From the NCBI RefSeq assembly GCF_900100785.1, contig NZ_FNCP01000028.1, positions 1 to 64,000 on the forward strand: a stretch of DNA of 64,000 nt, given 5' to 3'. Origin of the DNA: Desulfosporosinus hippei DSM 8344. Its GTDB lineage: Bacteria; Bacillota; Desulfitobacteriia; Desulfitobacteriales; Desulfitobacteriaceae. The stretch's first letter is position 1. Every line of letters starts with the position of its first letter. The notes beneath the pieces are model-generated. The model had not been told where the DNA came from and did not search any database. It was given only the letters and a program-made list of their open reading frames with translations. This document shows positions 1 to 10,569 of this stretch, piece by piece. The translations under genes and the position numbers were made by a program.

Positions 1-2547
<2,547 letters not shown>

Positions 2548-2680
2548 TGAAAATTCTCCTTATATTCAGTCGCACATATTGTTTTGTTTCATATATTCTA
2601 TTAAACTTGTTCAAATTTTGTTAAGTTGAAGCTGCGTAAAGTTTCGCCTTTAAGACTTGCTTGGTGTCATTCTGCACAAA

Positions 2681-2716
2681 AATCAACCCTCACCGTCAAA
2701 ACGATAAGGGTTGATT
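2681..2716 (-). terminator. Rho-independent terminator of yaaA
   Basis: Perfect 10-bp stem (AATCAACCCT at 2681-2690 with its complement at 2707-2716) and a 16-nt loop. On the minus strand it is followed by TTTTTG. It lies 30 nt after the yaaA stop. Confidence 0.8.
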
Positions 2717-2745
2717 TCAAATCTTCAAAGACTCATGTTGCATTA

Positions 2746-3501
2746 TTAAAATTTACTTGTAACCTTCACAAAGACAAATGTATTCTTATCTGATAACTCA
2801 TCCTTATACTCGAAACCAAGTCTATGAAACTTTTTGATTTCAGACAAATCATCAACGGTGTTTTCTGCCATGAAACGCACCATTTCACCGCGAGCCATTT
2901 TCACATAAACTCCTTTTTCGATAACTTTACTGCCGATCAGCTCGCCAAATTTACAGGTAACATAATTGACGTCGGCAGTTAGGTATTTCGCAACAGTTTT
3001 ACTGTATTCAGCCGAAGCAAGATTCAAAATCGTTGTATCATTCTGGGTTAAGTCCAGGTAGATATCGTCTTGCCAAAAGTCATATAGATTATGACAGATG
3101 GCCGTTTTCAGCTTTGCCTGCATTTCCAAGCGGTAGGGTACAACTCCATCAAAAGGTTTCAATATCCCATAAAATCCAGATATAATCCGCAGACGATCTT
3201 CAATGTAGTCATAATAGTCGTCCTCAAATACCTGCGGTGCCATGTACTTATACTGAATGCCATCGTAGGCTAAAATGGCTGGGTTTGTGTACCCCCACAA
3301 ATCCATTCTTTGATAGCGTTCATAGTTCAGCCTGGCAATCTCATCGTTGCAACAAAGCAGTTTTTTCAGTTCGTCATAGGTAAGGCTTTGGAGATATTCT
3401 TTTAACTTTTGAGTTTTATCCAGATAGACAGGGGCTTGGCGAGGCGGAAGGAAATCCCCGTCCATATTCATTTTCTTCGCTGGAGAGATTATGATTTTCA
3501 A
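2746..3501 (-). CDS. yaaA: YaaA family peroxide-stress protein
   Basis: The 251-residue product matches the YaaA (DUF328/UPF0246) family in length and in its N-terminal ISPAKKM motif, and it has the usual YRLEM segment in the middle. In E. coli YaaA lowers intracellular free iron and limits Fenton damage during peroxide stress, and the family fold binds DNA; the role here is by analogy. The start is a TTG preceded by AAGGATG with 9-nt spacing; no better ATG exists because the conserved ISPAK motif begins three residues in. The gene is monocistronic with its own terminator, between two paralogous surface-protein genes to which it is probably unrelated. Confidence 0.93.
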   Translation of the reverse strand: MKIIISPAKKMNMDGDFLPPRQAPVYLDKTQKLKEYLQSLTYDELKKLLCCNDEIARLNYERYQRMDLWGYTNPAILAYDGIQYKYMAPQVFEDDYYDYIEDRLRIISGFYGILKPFDGVVPYRLEMQAKLKTAICHNLYDFWQDDIYLDLTQNDTTILNLASAEYSKTVAKYLTADVNYVTCKFGELIGSKVIEKGVYVKMARGEMVRFMAENTVDDLSEIKKFHRLGFEYKDELSDKNTFVFVKVTSKF

Positions 3502-3723
3502 TATAGTTCATCCTTTATTATTGACCTTGGGTTATCTGGTTTGTTTTTTAAGATTTATAGACATCCATCTCGGCGTCCTCTCTGCTGCTTTATTTACAGA
3601 ATATTTAGATATAATTCCAACCTTTCAGCTTATCACAATCCATTTTAGCATCATTCCTAACTAGGCTAAAGTGAAAGGAATGCAAAAACAATCCTTATGT
3701 ACACCACTGATCAAATACCCGTG

Positions 3724-3757
3724 AAGCACAAAGAATAGGCTTTCTTCCTTTGTGCTT
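3724..3757 (-). terminator. Hairpin terminator of the 3770-4189 gene
   Basis: Perfect 10-bp stem (AAGCACAAAG / CTTTGTGCTT) lying 13 nt after the stop of the minus-strand gene. The U-tract is weak, so it may act as a poor terminator or an mRNA-stabilising stem. Confidence 0.55.
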
Positions 3758-3769
3758 TCTAGGTCATAA

Positions 3770-4189
3770 TTAGTGAGGAATTAGTGACTTAAGTTCAGAA
3801 GGTAAAACACGATGTGCAGCAACTAAATTTCCTGCCGAGTCTTTACCCCAAACAGAGATTTCAACAGCTTGCGAACTAGGTTCAAACTGAAACTTAAAAG
3901 CATCAAATTGAGCATAATAGTTGCGTGTTATCACTTCACCGGGGCTCAAATCTAATAACTCTAAAACGTACAGCACGTTGGTTGTACCGCTTAAATAATA
4001 CCCCAAAACCTGGACTGTAGCTCCAACAATATCATCGTTGTCAATTTTCATGGCTATACTGGCTGTTGGCCTAACGCCCTCGACCGGTGTATTTTCAAAT
4101 AAACCCGTAGTAAAGCCAAACCACGGTTTTACAACCTCGACATGAAATTTGTTATTATAATTTATTGCACATGGAGATGTGAAAGTCAT
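3770..4189 (-). CDS. Short paralogue of the collagen-like protein's N-terminal domain
   Basis: This 139-residue protein aligns with residues 1-120 of the collagen-like protein at 1-2547 along most of its length. Shared motifs include GLFENTPVEG versus [26 protein letters not shown] versus [16 protein letters not shown], and HRVLPSEL. It ends exactly where the other protein enters its Gly-X-Thr repeats, so it is a repeat-less version of the same head domain. The family is not recognised with certainty and the chemistry is unknown. No signal peptide is visible. The RBS is weak (GTAGG), so the precise start is uncertain. A structural role on the cell or spore surface, as partner of the collagen-like chain, is inferred from paralogy and the neighbouring glycosyltransferases. 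Confidence 0.8.
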   Translation of the reverse strand: MTFTSPCAINYNNKFHVEVVKPWFGFTTGLFENTPVEGVRPTASIAMKIDNDDIVGATVQVLGYYLSGTTNVLYVLELLDLSPGEVITRNYYAQFDAFKFQFEPSSQAVEISVWGKDSAGNLVAAHRVLPSELKSLIPH

Positions 4190-4229
4190 AGTAAAACCTA
4201 CTTTTATGAATTTAGTATTTTTTCACATA

Positions 4230-5342
4230 TCACCTGAACACGTCTGCGATAATCTTTGCCCATCTCTCGTCCCATCTTTTTTTATTAAAACTTATGGCGA
4301 TCTCCCTTCCTCTTTCGCCCATGAGCCTTCTCTTCTTAGAATCTTTTATGAGCTCTTCAATACTAGATACCAGGTTTTCGACAGAGGGTTTTATAAGATA
4401 ACCATTGTAGCCATCAAGAACAAGATCAGACAATCCGCCGGCCATTCCGGCGACTACAGGCTTGCCGCAGGCCATGGATTCCAAGGCGGCGAGACTTGTT
4501 CCTTCGGTAGAACGGGAAGGAATAAGGACAATATCTGCCATCTGATAAATTTCAGGCATCATCTCAAAAGGCTTCCAGTAATAATAACAGCGTTCCTGTT
4601 TCTTTGCCCATTGGGACATCAGCATTTCTATGGTGTCATCATGACCTCTTCCACAAAAATGAAATTCGATTGCGGGATATTTCTCCGTTAATATCTCGGC
4701 GGCCCGCATTGTTTCATTGATTCCACGTACAGGAACCATCCGGCGGGGAAAGAGAATACGTATTTTATCCTTTGTCAAATCCTCTTCATGAGGGCAGAAG
4801 AGATCGGTATCCACATAATTGGGAATATACTCCCACTTATTATAAAAACTCGGTAAGGTAGCATTAAAATAATTGATGGTGTTGGTGTCTACAGACACAA
4901 GTTTTTGCGGTCCGGCCAGTGAAATTCCCATTCGCCTTAACCATTCTTGCTTAATTTCCTGTTTTCCGGTGGTTGTGTCAAATCCAGGCCAATCCCAATA
5001 CACACCATGACTTATGCCAATACTTTTTTCGTGAACTAATGGATAGGCCAAGGATAGAATAAAATATACCGAGTAATCAAAAGCCATAGCGTTTTCATAA
5101 AAGGCCATATTCAGTTCAGGAAATGTATGATATTCAGTCTTATTAGCAGGAACCCCATGTATTTTTATACCATCAAATTCTTTTGTCCAGTTGTCTCCCA
5201 TTTGCCATACTTCTACATTGAAACCCATATCCCGTAGTAGGCGGCAAAAGTCCACCTGGTAGCGTTCTGCTCCTCCTGTAATAATTCGCTCACTCTTGGG
5301 ATGAAAGAAATTTGTTGTTAGTAGAGCTACTTTTTTCGCCAT
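4230..5342 (-). CDS. GT4-type glycosyltransferase
   Basis: A 370-residue GT-B fold glycosyltransferase (Glycos_transf_1). Near the N-terminus it has the donor/acceptor cleft signature GGAERYQVDFC. In the C-terminal half it has the E-x7-E type motif (EGTSLAALESMACGKPVV) that binds the nucleotide-sugar diphosphate. The ATG at 5342 is chosen over the in-frame GTG at 5357 because that GTG lies inside the GAGGTGAG ribosome binding site. It resembles the transferase at 6739-7851 in architecture; both have an unusual SICISHGVWWE-like or SIGISHGVYWD segment. Likely glycosylation of the surface proteins encoded nearby, by inference only. Confidence 0.9.
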   Translation of the reverse strand: MAKKVALLTTNFFHPKSERIITGGAERYQVDFCRLLRDMGFNVEVWQMGDNWTKEFDGIKIHGVPANKTEYHTFPELNMAFYENAMAFDYSVYFILSLAYPLVHEKSIGISHGVYWDWPGFDTTTGKQEIKQEWLRRMGISLAGPQKLVSVDTNTINYFNATLPSFYNKWEYIPNYVDTDLFCPHEEDLTKDKIRILFPRRMVPVRGINETMRAAEILTEKYPAIEFHFCGRGHDDTIEMLMSQWAKKQERCYYYWKPFEMMPEIYQMADIVLIPSRSTEGTSLAALESMACGKPVVAGMAGGLSDLVLDGYNGYLIKPSVENLVSSIEELIKDSKKRRLMGERGREIAISFNKKRWDERWAKIIADVFR

Positions 5343-5391
5343 TTTTTTTGAACTCACCTCTATTACATTTTAACGGCAATCTGTTTTCCGG

Positions 5392-5426
5392 GTGTTAAAA
5401 CCGGCTGAGCTCAGCCAGTTTTACAC
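5392..5426 (-). terminator. Palindromic hairpin after the TasA-like gene
   Basis: The core GGCTGAGCTCAGCC is self-complementary and is flanked by AAAAC/GTTTT and GTGT/ACAC, giving a long near-perfect hairpin about 50 nt after the stop of the gene at 5474-5932. The U-rich 3' side is short. Confidence 0.55.
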
Positions 5427-5473
5427 CTAAAAAACCTAACTTTCCCACCTATAATACCATTTGCCAAAAATTA

Positions 5474-5932
5474 TTAACTTATTGGCGAAGCCTGAGAAAC
5501 AAATACCAGGTCTACGCTGAGGTCAAGACCCTCGACAATATTACTACTGGTAGATGGTAAACTAACAACAAATGTCAATAGTTCCTCGTCAGTGGTTGCT
5601 AAAATTCGGCCGCCAGTCGGTTGCTCAATGAGCCCGGAAACTGGTCCATTATAAAGTTCAGTAGCTCCTTGAGCAATGCCAATATTTAAACGGTCGGCTA
5701 AAATTTGGGCTTGAACCGCACTGGTGGTACCATCAGCTTGCCAATCAGCAAAAATGAAATAGAAAGCATCTACATCCCCGGAGTTGGTAACTGAGAGCTG
5801 AGGCGAGCCCAAGGATTCCCCGGGAACAAGTGCTGCAGGGGAAAACAAAGCAGTTGCGGGACTCAAAGTTAAAGCTACATCGGCTGTTCCGGCAGTGCTA
5901 CCGCTATTGGTACTGGTTATTGTAAAAGCCAT
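5474..5932 (-). CDS. TasA/camelysin-like surface protein
   Basis: A 152-residue protein with the look of the TasA/CalY (camelysin) beta-sandwich: an N-terminal TADVALTLSP strand, a PGESLGSPQLSVTNSGDVDAFYF segment, a central helix (AQILADRLNIGI) and a final strand ending SVDLVFVSQ. TasA-type proteins form extracellular fibres or spore-associated layers. No signal peptide is visible at either start, which is unusual for the family. The ATG at 5932 is chosen because AAAAGGAG sits 8 nt upstream; a longer reading to 6031 would overlap the preceding glycosyltransferase gene. It lies in the same minus-strand cluster as the glycosyltransferases. Assignment is by pattern only. Confidence 0.65.
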   Translation of the reverse strand: MAFTITSTNSGSTAGTADVALTLSPATALFSPAALVPGESLGSPQLSVTNSGDVDAFYFIFADWQADGTTSAVQAQILADRLNIGIAQGATELYNGPVSGLIEQPTGGRILATTDEELLTFVVSLPSTSSNIVEGLDLSVDLVFVSQASPIS

Positions 5933-5976
5933 TTTTAAACTCCTTTTCTCTAATTGATCTACAATAGGATATGAAT

Positions 5977-6690
5977 CTAAATAGACAAGTGTTCCCGCCA
6001 TTTCGAAGTTTCTATTTTTTCCGATGGCCAAAGAATGCTTTCGTAGTGTTCATGTCCCATATATTTATTGGCGGGGTCCTGACGGATAGCCCGTTCGTAC
6101 TTAGCTGTTATATTTGCCGGATTTGCCCAACCCAAGTGTTTGATTCGAATTGCGCTTTCATAATGAATCAATTGTCTGTAAGCTAGAGGGAGACGTCCGC
6201 AGTGAAATTTTAAGGATGGCCAAGCAGATTCTAATTCAGGCTGATACTTAACTAAATAGGTGGAAAAACCGCGCAGCCAGGGATTCCATAGGCCGTCGAC
6301 CCGGAAAAAGTCCTCACTCCCCCAACAATCAAAAAGGCGAAACCCAATGGCCTTAAAATTCCTTTGCCTTAATAAATAAGGAATTTCCTTCAAAGAGCTT
6401 TCTTCCAGAAACTCGTCAGCGTCAATTGCCAAAATCCATTCGGGTTTATTTTCCAGCGTATAATGCCATAATTCCCGGCGCAGCTTAGCCTCATCGGTTA
6501 AAAACATGGAGCGTGGTTGACGATAGAGCTTAACCCGAGGGTAACTAAGACATAACTCGGGAGTATCGTCCTCGGAGGCGTCATCCGTGATGATGATATT
6601 GTCGACGAAAGTCAGCAAAGATTCCAAACAGCGCCCTAAATAGCGATCCGCTTCATTACGGACAATTATCATAGCTGTAAGTTTAGGCAT
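5977..6690 (-). CDS. GT2-type glycosyltransferase
   Basis: A 237-residue GT-A family 2 enzyme. The nucleotide-binding start is AMIIVRNEADRYLGRCLESL, followed by DDASEDDT at about residue 40 and the metal-binding DAD motif (AIDADEFLEE) near residue 90. It resembles the short GT2 enzymes found beside glycopeptide and surface-protein genes. ATG at 6690 with AGGTG about 10 nt upstream. It lies 45 nt before the TasA-like gene and about 50 nt after the next glycosyltransferase, so the three are probably co-transcribed. The substrate is unknown. Confidence 0.9.
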   Translation of the reverse strand: MPKLTAMIIVRNEADRYLGRCLESLLTFVDNIIITDDASEDDTPELCLSYPRVKLYRQPRSMFLTDEAKLRRELWHYTLENKPEWILAIDADEFLEESSLKEIPYLLRQRNFKAIGFRLFDCWGSEDFFRVDGLWNPWLRGFSTYLVKYQPELESAWPSLKFHCGRLPLAYRQLIHYESAIRIKHLGWANPANITAKYERAIRQDPANKYMGHEHYESILWPSEKIETSKWREHLSI

Positions 6691-6738
6691 ATATCTTTCA
6701 CCTGCTTTTGATCCAATCTAGTAGTTGAACAAGTTCAC

Positions 6739-7851
6739 TTAGGATAAAGGATAAATCCTCTTAATACATTGTCGCCAGCGAGCTTCCCACACCCGGCGGC
6801 TAAAAGCCTGGGAAGTGGTATAGGCGTATTCTCCGAAACGAGTGCAAACTGACGGATTCTCTATCAGGTAAAGAAGGGACTGATACAGACTTTCTTTTGA
6901 CGGATGTATAAGGAGTCCGTTATAACCGTTGATAATGAGATTGGTGAGACCACCAACATCAGTGGCGATTACCGCTTTGCCCATGGCCATGGCTTCCAGA
7001 CAGGAAAAGCTTGTTCCTTCCGAATAAATACTGGGAATAACAACAATATCTGCCTCGGCATAAACCTCCGGCATGGACTGATAATCGGGATGGCAATAGA
7101 GGATACGTTCCTTGCTCGTCAGATTTTCTCTCCACTGATGAAAAATTTCGAGGTATTCAGGCTTATTAGTGTCGATGGCAAACTCAAATTCCACTTGAGG
7201 GAACCTACATAATAACGGTGGAATAACTTCTTTCAAAATCCCGAAGCCCCGTTCAGGAGACAACCTTCGCGGGTAAAGAATGCGGACATGGTCAGTATTC
7301 TTTGGCTTTCGCGGATAGTAATACTTGGAATCGGCAAAGTTGGGAATCACCCGTATTTTTTGATCAGCCAAGTGGGGATATATGGCTCGAGTTACATTAA
7401 GAAAATTATAATCACAGGAGATGATTAAACCAGCTTGTTCCAAGGCCTTGGCTACATGATTTTCATAATATTTTTGGGCTTGCACGGGGGAAGAGCCGGG
7501 CAATTCCCACCAAACTCCATGGGAAATACATATAGACTGAGGCCTATAAGAGGTTTGTTGAACAATGGAAGAATATAAGACTCTCCCCTTGGTTGCCTTT
7601 TCCATTCGTCCTATTGTTTTATGAAGTTCACGGGAGTCAGCTTGATATCCGTAAACCGGCCAATCCAAACTGTTATTGCTGAAATCATGATGGGCAAACT
7701 GGTGGAATGAGAGGTCATAACCCATTTCTGTCATGATTTCTGCCAAGGCAATCATGTATCTTTCCAAACCGCCGATGATTTGCTTCTCTCCGTCCCAGTT
7801 AATAAGGTTGGGAATGAAGATTGCTAGTTTATTATCCATAGGGATTATCAC
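6739..7851 (-). CDS. GT4-type glycosyltransferase
   Basis: A GT-B glycosyltransferase of up to 370 residues with N-terminal GGLERYMIALAEIM and the C-terminal sugar-nucleotide motif SEGTSFSCLEAMAMGKAVI. It parallels the enzyme at 4230-5342, suggesting an internal duplication. The start is not settled: GTG at 7851 and ATG at 7839 are both in frame and neither has a clear Shine-Dalgarno sequence. It is the first gene of the minus-strand glycosyltransferase group. Modification of the collagen-like or TasA-like protein is a plausible but unproven role. Confidence 0.88.
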   Translation of the reverse strand: MIIPMDNKLAIFIPNLINWDGEKQIIGGLERYMIALAEIMTEMGYDLSFHQFAHHDFSNNSLDWPVYGYQADSRELHKTIGRMEKATKGRVLYSSIVQQTSYRPQSICISHGVWWELPGSSPVQAQKYYENHVAKALEQAGLIISCDYNFLNVTRAIYPHLADQKIRVIPNFADSKYYYPRKPKNTDHVRILYPRRLSPERGFGILKEVIPPLLCRFPQVEFEFAIDTNKPEYLEIFHQWRENLTSKERILYCHPDYQSMPEVYAEADIVVIPSIYSEGTSFSCLEAMAMGKAVIATDVGGLTNLIINGYNGLLIHPSKESLYQSLLYLIENPSVCTRFGEYAYTTSQAFSRRVWEARWRQCIKRIYPLS

Positions 7852-8057
7852 ACGCTTTCGCTAGAATATAATGGGCAACACAAAACAACTCATACCCTTC
7901 AAGGTTGATTGGTTGATAGAAGGCATATAAGGTCATATCAATATATACTTTCGAGATAAGAATCGTGCTGGTTTTTATACTTTTCCTATATCACCTTTCA
8001 TATCCGTCTCATTAGGTTTCGGTTTGGCAGTTTATTCCTTATCAATCGCTTGAGCAT

Positions 8058-8214
8058 GGCTCTTCGCAAAAGCTTTCTCTGAAATTTGCGTACCCCAATT
8101 TGCCAGAGTGTGCTTAAAATGTTAAAGCTTTCTGTTTCACAGCCGGACTTGTCAGTAGTATTTCAATATCACGATAAATAGTCTTGTTGAAACCTCAAAT
8201 CTCTGAATAGCTCC
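8058..8214 (-). pseudogene. Composite remnant of a WYL regulator and an acyltransferase
   Basis: Three joined fragments resemble intact genes elsewhere in the window. Bases 8058-8089 match 12501-12532 (29 of 32 by eye), 8092-8154 match 12722-12785 (first 22 bases identical), both within the acyltransferase gene. Bases 8157-8211 match about 16407-16461, the HTH part of the WYL regulator. Order and strand are the same as in the intact 12.5-16.5 kb region, but everything between is missing. None of it is open. It is best read as a collapsed, deletion-riddled duplicate. The rest of the 7852-8264 gap shows nothing recognisable. Confidence 0.75.
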
Positions 8215-8264
8215 AGAAGCAATGGCACATATTATTTAAAAATCTGTCTATTTGGAGGAAACCT

Positions 8265-9266
8265 ATGAAAGAACATCACATAAACTTAACAACTCCTGAG
8301 ATTGCAGGTTTATGGAAAACATACATGCAAAATACTTCTAATTTATGTGTTTTTAAGCATTTTGAGCCCTATATTCAGGACTCCGAAATCAAGCCTTTAG
8401 TTATTGAACAAATAAACCTTTTGCAAAAATTCACGGCTAAAGTTAAAGAGATATTCTCAGACGAAAATTTCCCTATACCACTAGGTTTTTCTGATGAAGA
8501 TATAAATTTATCTGCCCCTGCCCTCTATTCAGACTTATATGGACTTAGCTATGTCTACAGATTTAACCAAATAGTTTTTAGTGATTATGCTGTGACAATA
8601 ACCAAAGTAGCCAGGGCAGATGTTGTTGAATTTTTTTATGAATGCTTAAATTTGAGTGGTGCCTTATTTAAAAAAGCATTAAACCTTATGTTGTCTAAAG
8701 GAATTTATGATAGACCCCCTAAAATGCCTTATCCTCACCAAGTAGAATTTATTAAAAAAAGAGATTCTCTTATCGAAACCTGGTTTGGCGAGCATAGACC
8801 TCTCAATGCTATGGAATTAGGCGAAATATTTTACATCATTGAGAGAAATTATATTGGTATGCTTATGTTAATGGGTTTTATTCAAGTAATGCAAGACCGA
8901 GAAATTAAAGATTATCTTCTGAAAGGAAAAGATCTGGCTGAAAAACAGATTGATATCTTTAATAAAATTCTCAAAGATGAAGAACATCTGGGTAATATGC
9001 CGGTAAGTATGGAAGTAACTGATTCAACCGTCTCACCTTTTTCAGATAAGTTGATTATGTTTCTGGTTTCAACATCCGTTACGGCAGGAATCTATTTATG
9101 CGCTTATGCCATGTCTCTCTCTATTAGAAAAGATTTAGCTTTTCATTATGCAGCTTTGATGGTGGAAATATCCCGATATGGTGAGGAAGGCATGAAGCTC
9201 ATGATTGAACGAGGCTGGATGGAACAGCCGCCGGAGTCCTTTGATAGGGCAGCTCTCCAGCATTAG
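8265..9266 (+). CDS. DUF3231 family protein
   Basis: The 333-residue, mostly helical protein matches the DUF3231 family in length and in its two-fold layout. The first half begins LTTPEIAGLWKTYMQNT and the second half MELGEIFYIIERNYIGMLMLMGFIQV, each like a four-helix ferritin/CotF-type bundle. The family is common in spore-forming Firmicutes and its biochemical role is unknown. ATG at 8265 with GGAGG 8 nt upstream. It is monocistronic and ends at a strong bidirectional terminator. A conserved SLSIRKDLAFHYAALMVEIS segment near the C-terminus is typical. Confidence 0.85.
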   Translation: MKEHHINLTTPEIAGLWKTYMQNTSNLCVFKHFEPYIQDSEIKPLVIEQINLLQKFTAKVKEIFSDENFPIPLGFSDEDINLSAPALYSDLYGLSYVYRFNQIVFSDYAVTITKVARADVVEFFYECLNLSGALFKKALNLMLSKGIYDRPPKMPYPHQVEFIKKRDSLIETWFGEHRPLNAMELGEIFYIIERNYIGMLMLMGFIQVMQDREIKDYLLKGKDLAEKQIDIFNKILKDEEHLGNMPVSMEVTDSTVSPFSDKLIMFLVSTSVTAGIYLCAYAMSLSIRKDLAFHYAALMVEISRYGEEGMKLMIERGWMEQPPESFDRAALQH

Positions 9267-9295
9267 AATAAACAGAGCAAGTGAACACATTTAAC

Positions 9296-9345
9296 AAAAA
9301 GGCAGAAGAACGAATACCTACTTCTATTCGTTCTTCTGCCTTTTT
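9296..9345. terminator. Bidirectional terminator between converging genes
   Basis: A perfect 21-bp stem with an 8-nt loop. It has A-runs on the left and T-runs on the right, so it works for the plus-strand gene ending at 9266 and the minus-strand gene ending at 9385. Confidence 0.93.
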
Positions 9346-9384
9346 GCCTGATGAGAGAAAGAGACATATTTATGGCCGCTGTGG

Positions 9385-10449
9385 TTACTTAGAAAAGTCC
9401 AGTTGATACTGAGCCTCTGGTAGCCATTCATGTTTGAGAAAGTCACGTCCCTTTACATTAACCACACCATCTTTAACAGCAACAACTAAGCCCTGACTGG
9501 CCTCTGGGGCTTGGCGTACTCTACTCGCAGAAGCATCATTGAACATTGTAAAGGTGTCATAAACAACAGAATCAGGTGAACCTAACTTAATGTGTAAATG
9601 ACCGACGAAGAGGACGACATTGGGAACCGATTGAAGGATTTCCGCTAGTTCTTTCTGTTGAACCACTAAATTGTACTTTCTTTGGGCTTTACTATTAGAG
9701 GAAAATATGGGTTGGTGTAAAAAGACAAACACAGGTTTTCCCGGTGTAAGGTTTTCTGAGATTTTTGATTTCAACCATGTTAATTGGGTTTCCGAAAGAT
9801 AGGCAGCATCACCTATAGTTAGATCAGACATTCTCGACTTTTCGGAGCCAAGAAATATGAAATGAAAACCATTAATATAGTGATCAGTATATACCTGACT
9901 TCTCCCGGCAAAGTCTAAAAAGCGCTGTATTGCCAGTGGATCTGTATCTTGATTTGGGAAAGTATCGGAATTCCATGCATTACTGTTTGGATCATGATAG
10001 GCTTTGTAGAATTCGTGATTTCCAATGGTCGGCACTATCGGAGTTGTCTTACCTGTATTCGTCCGGACAGACCGAAGTATTTGGCTAAGAGTCAGATAGT
10101 CTTCAGGTGTACCGTCGCCAAGATCACCATTTAATACTACTAAATCCAGAGGCGGTTGTTGATTTACAAAAAGATCTTCCAAGGCTGTTCTGAACTTCAT
10201 TGGAGCGGTTTCGCTGGAGAGAATATGAATATCACTAATAACCGCAAAGCTTACATTATTTTGACTGGATTTCAGTGCCTCGGTTGTTTCGGAAGCTGAT
10301 GATAAAGCAAGTCCCAGTAAGGGGATTGCTTCTTTTGGATCGGCAGATGTATTAGCAGACTGAAGCCTCTCCTCAGGAGTAGTAACTGAGTTAAATTCAA
10401 TTTTTAGACTTAGTGATAAGACAGCCAGCAAAAACAAACCCATAATCAA
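9385..10449 (-). CDS. Exported calcineurin-like metallophosphoesterase
   Basis: A 354-residue product read from a TTG at 10449. All metallophosphoesterase motifs are present: DIH (D73, H75), GD (108-109), GNHE (143-146), H245 in LHQP and GHLH (283-286). These ligate the two catalytic metals. The N-terminus is a hydrophobic export signal, but as read from 10449 it lacks a charged n-region. The frame continues upstream to an ATT codon at 10467 that sits 6 nt after GAGGG and would add Ile/Met-Lys-Ala-Lys-Lys, a typical signal-peptide start. The true start may therefore be this ATT. Substrate is unknown. Confidence 0.88.
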   Translation of the reverse strand: MIMGLFLLAVLSLSLKIEFNSVTTPEERLQSANTSADPKEAIPLLGLALSSASETTEALKSSQNNVSFAVISDIHILSSETAPMKFRTALEDLFVNQQPPLDLVVLNGDLGDGTPEDYLTLSQILRSVRTNTGKTTPIVPTIGNHEFYKAYHDPNSNAWNSDTFPNQDTDPLAIQRFLDFAGRSQVYTDHYINGFHFIFLGSEKSRMSDLTIGDAAYLSETQLTWLKSKISENLTPGKPVFVFLHQPIFSSNSKAQRKYNLVVQQKELAEILQSVPNVVLFVGHLHIKLGSPDSVVYDTFTMFNDASASRVRQAPEASQGLVVAVKDGVVNVKGRDFLKHEWLPEAQYQLDFSK

Positions 10450-10569
10450 TAACTTTTTAGCTTTAATGAGTATCCCTCGCTTCTGATGTGATGTCTATAG
10501 TGTTGCCATCATTGCCTCAGAACAAATCTCCCCACATTAGTGTCACTTGCTGTATTCTTCCCCCCTGTT

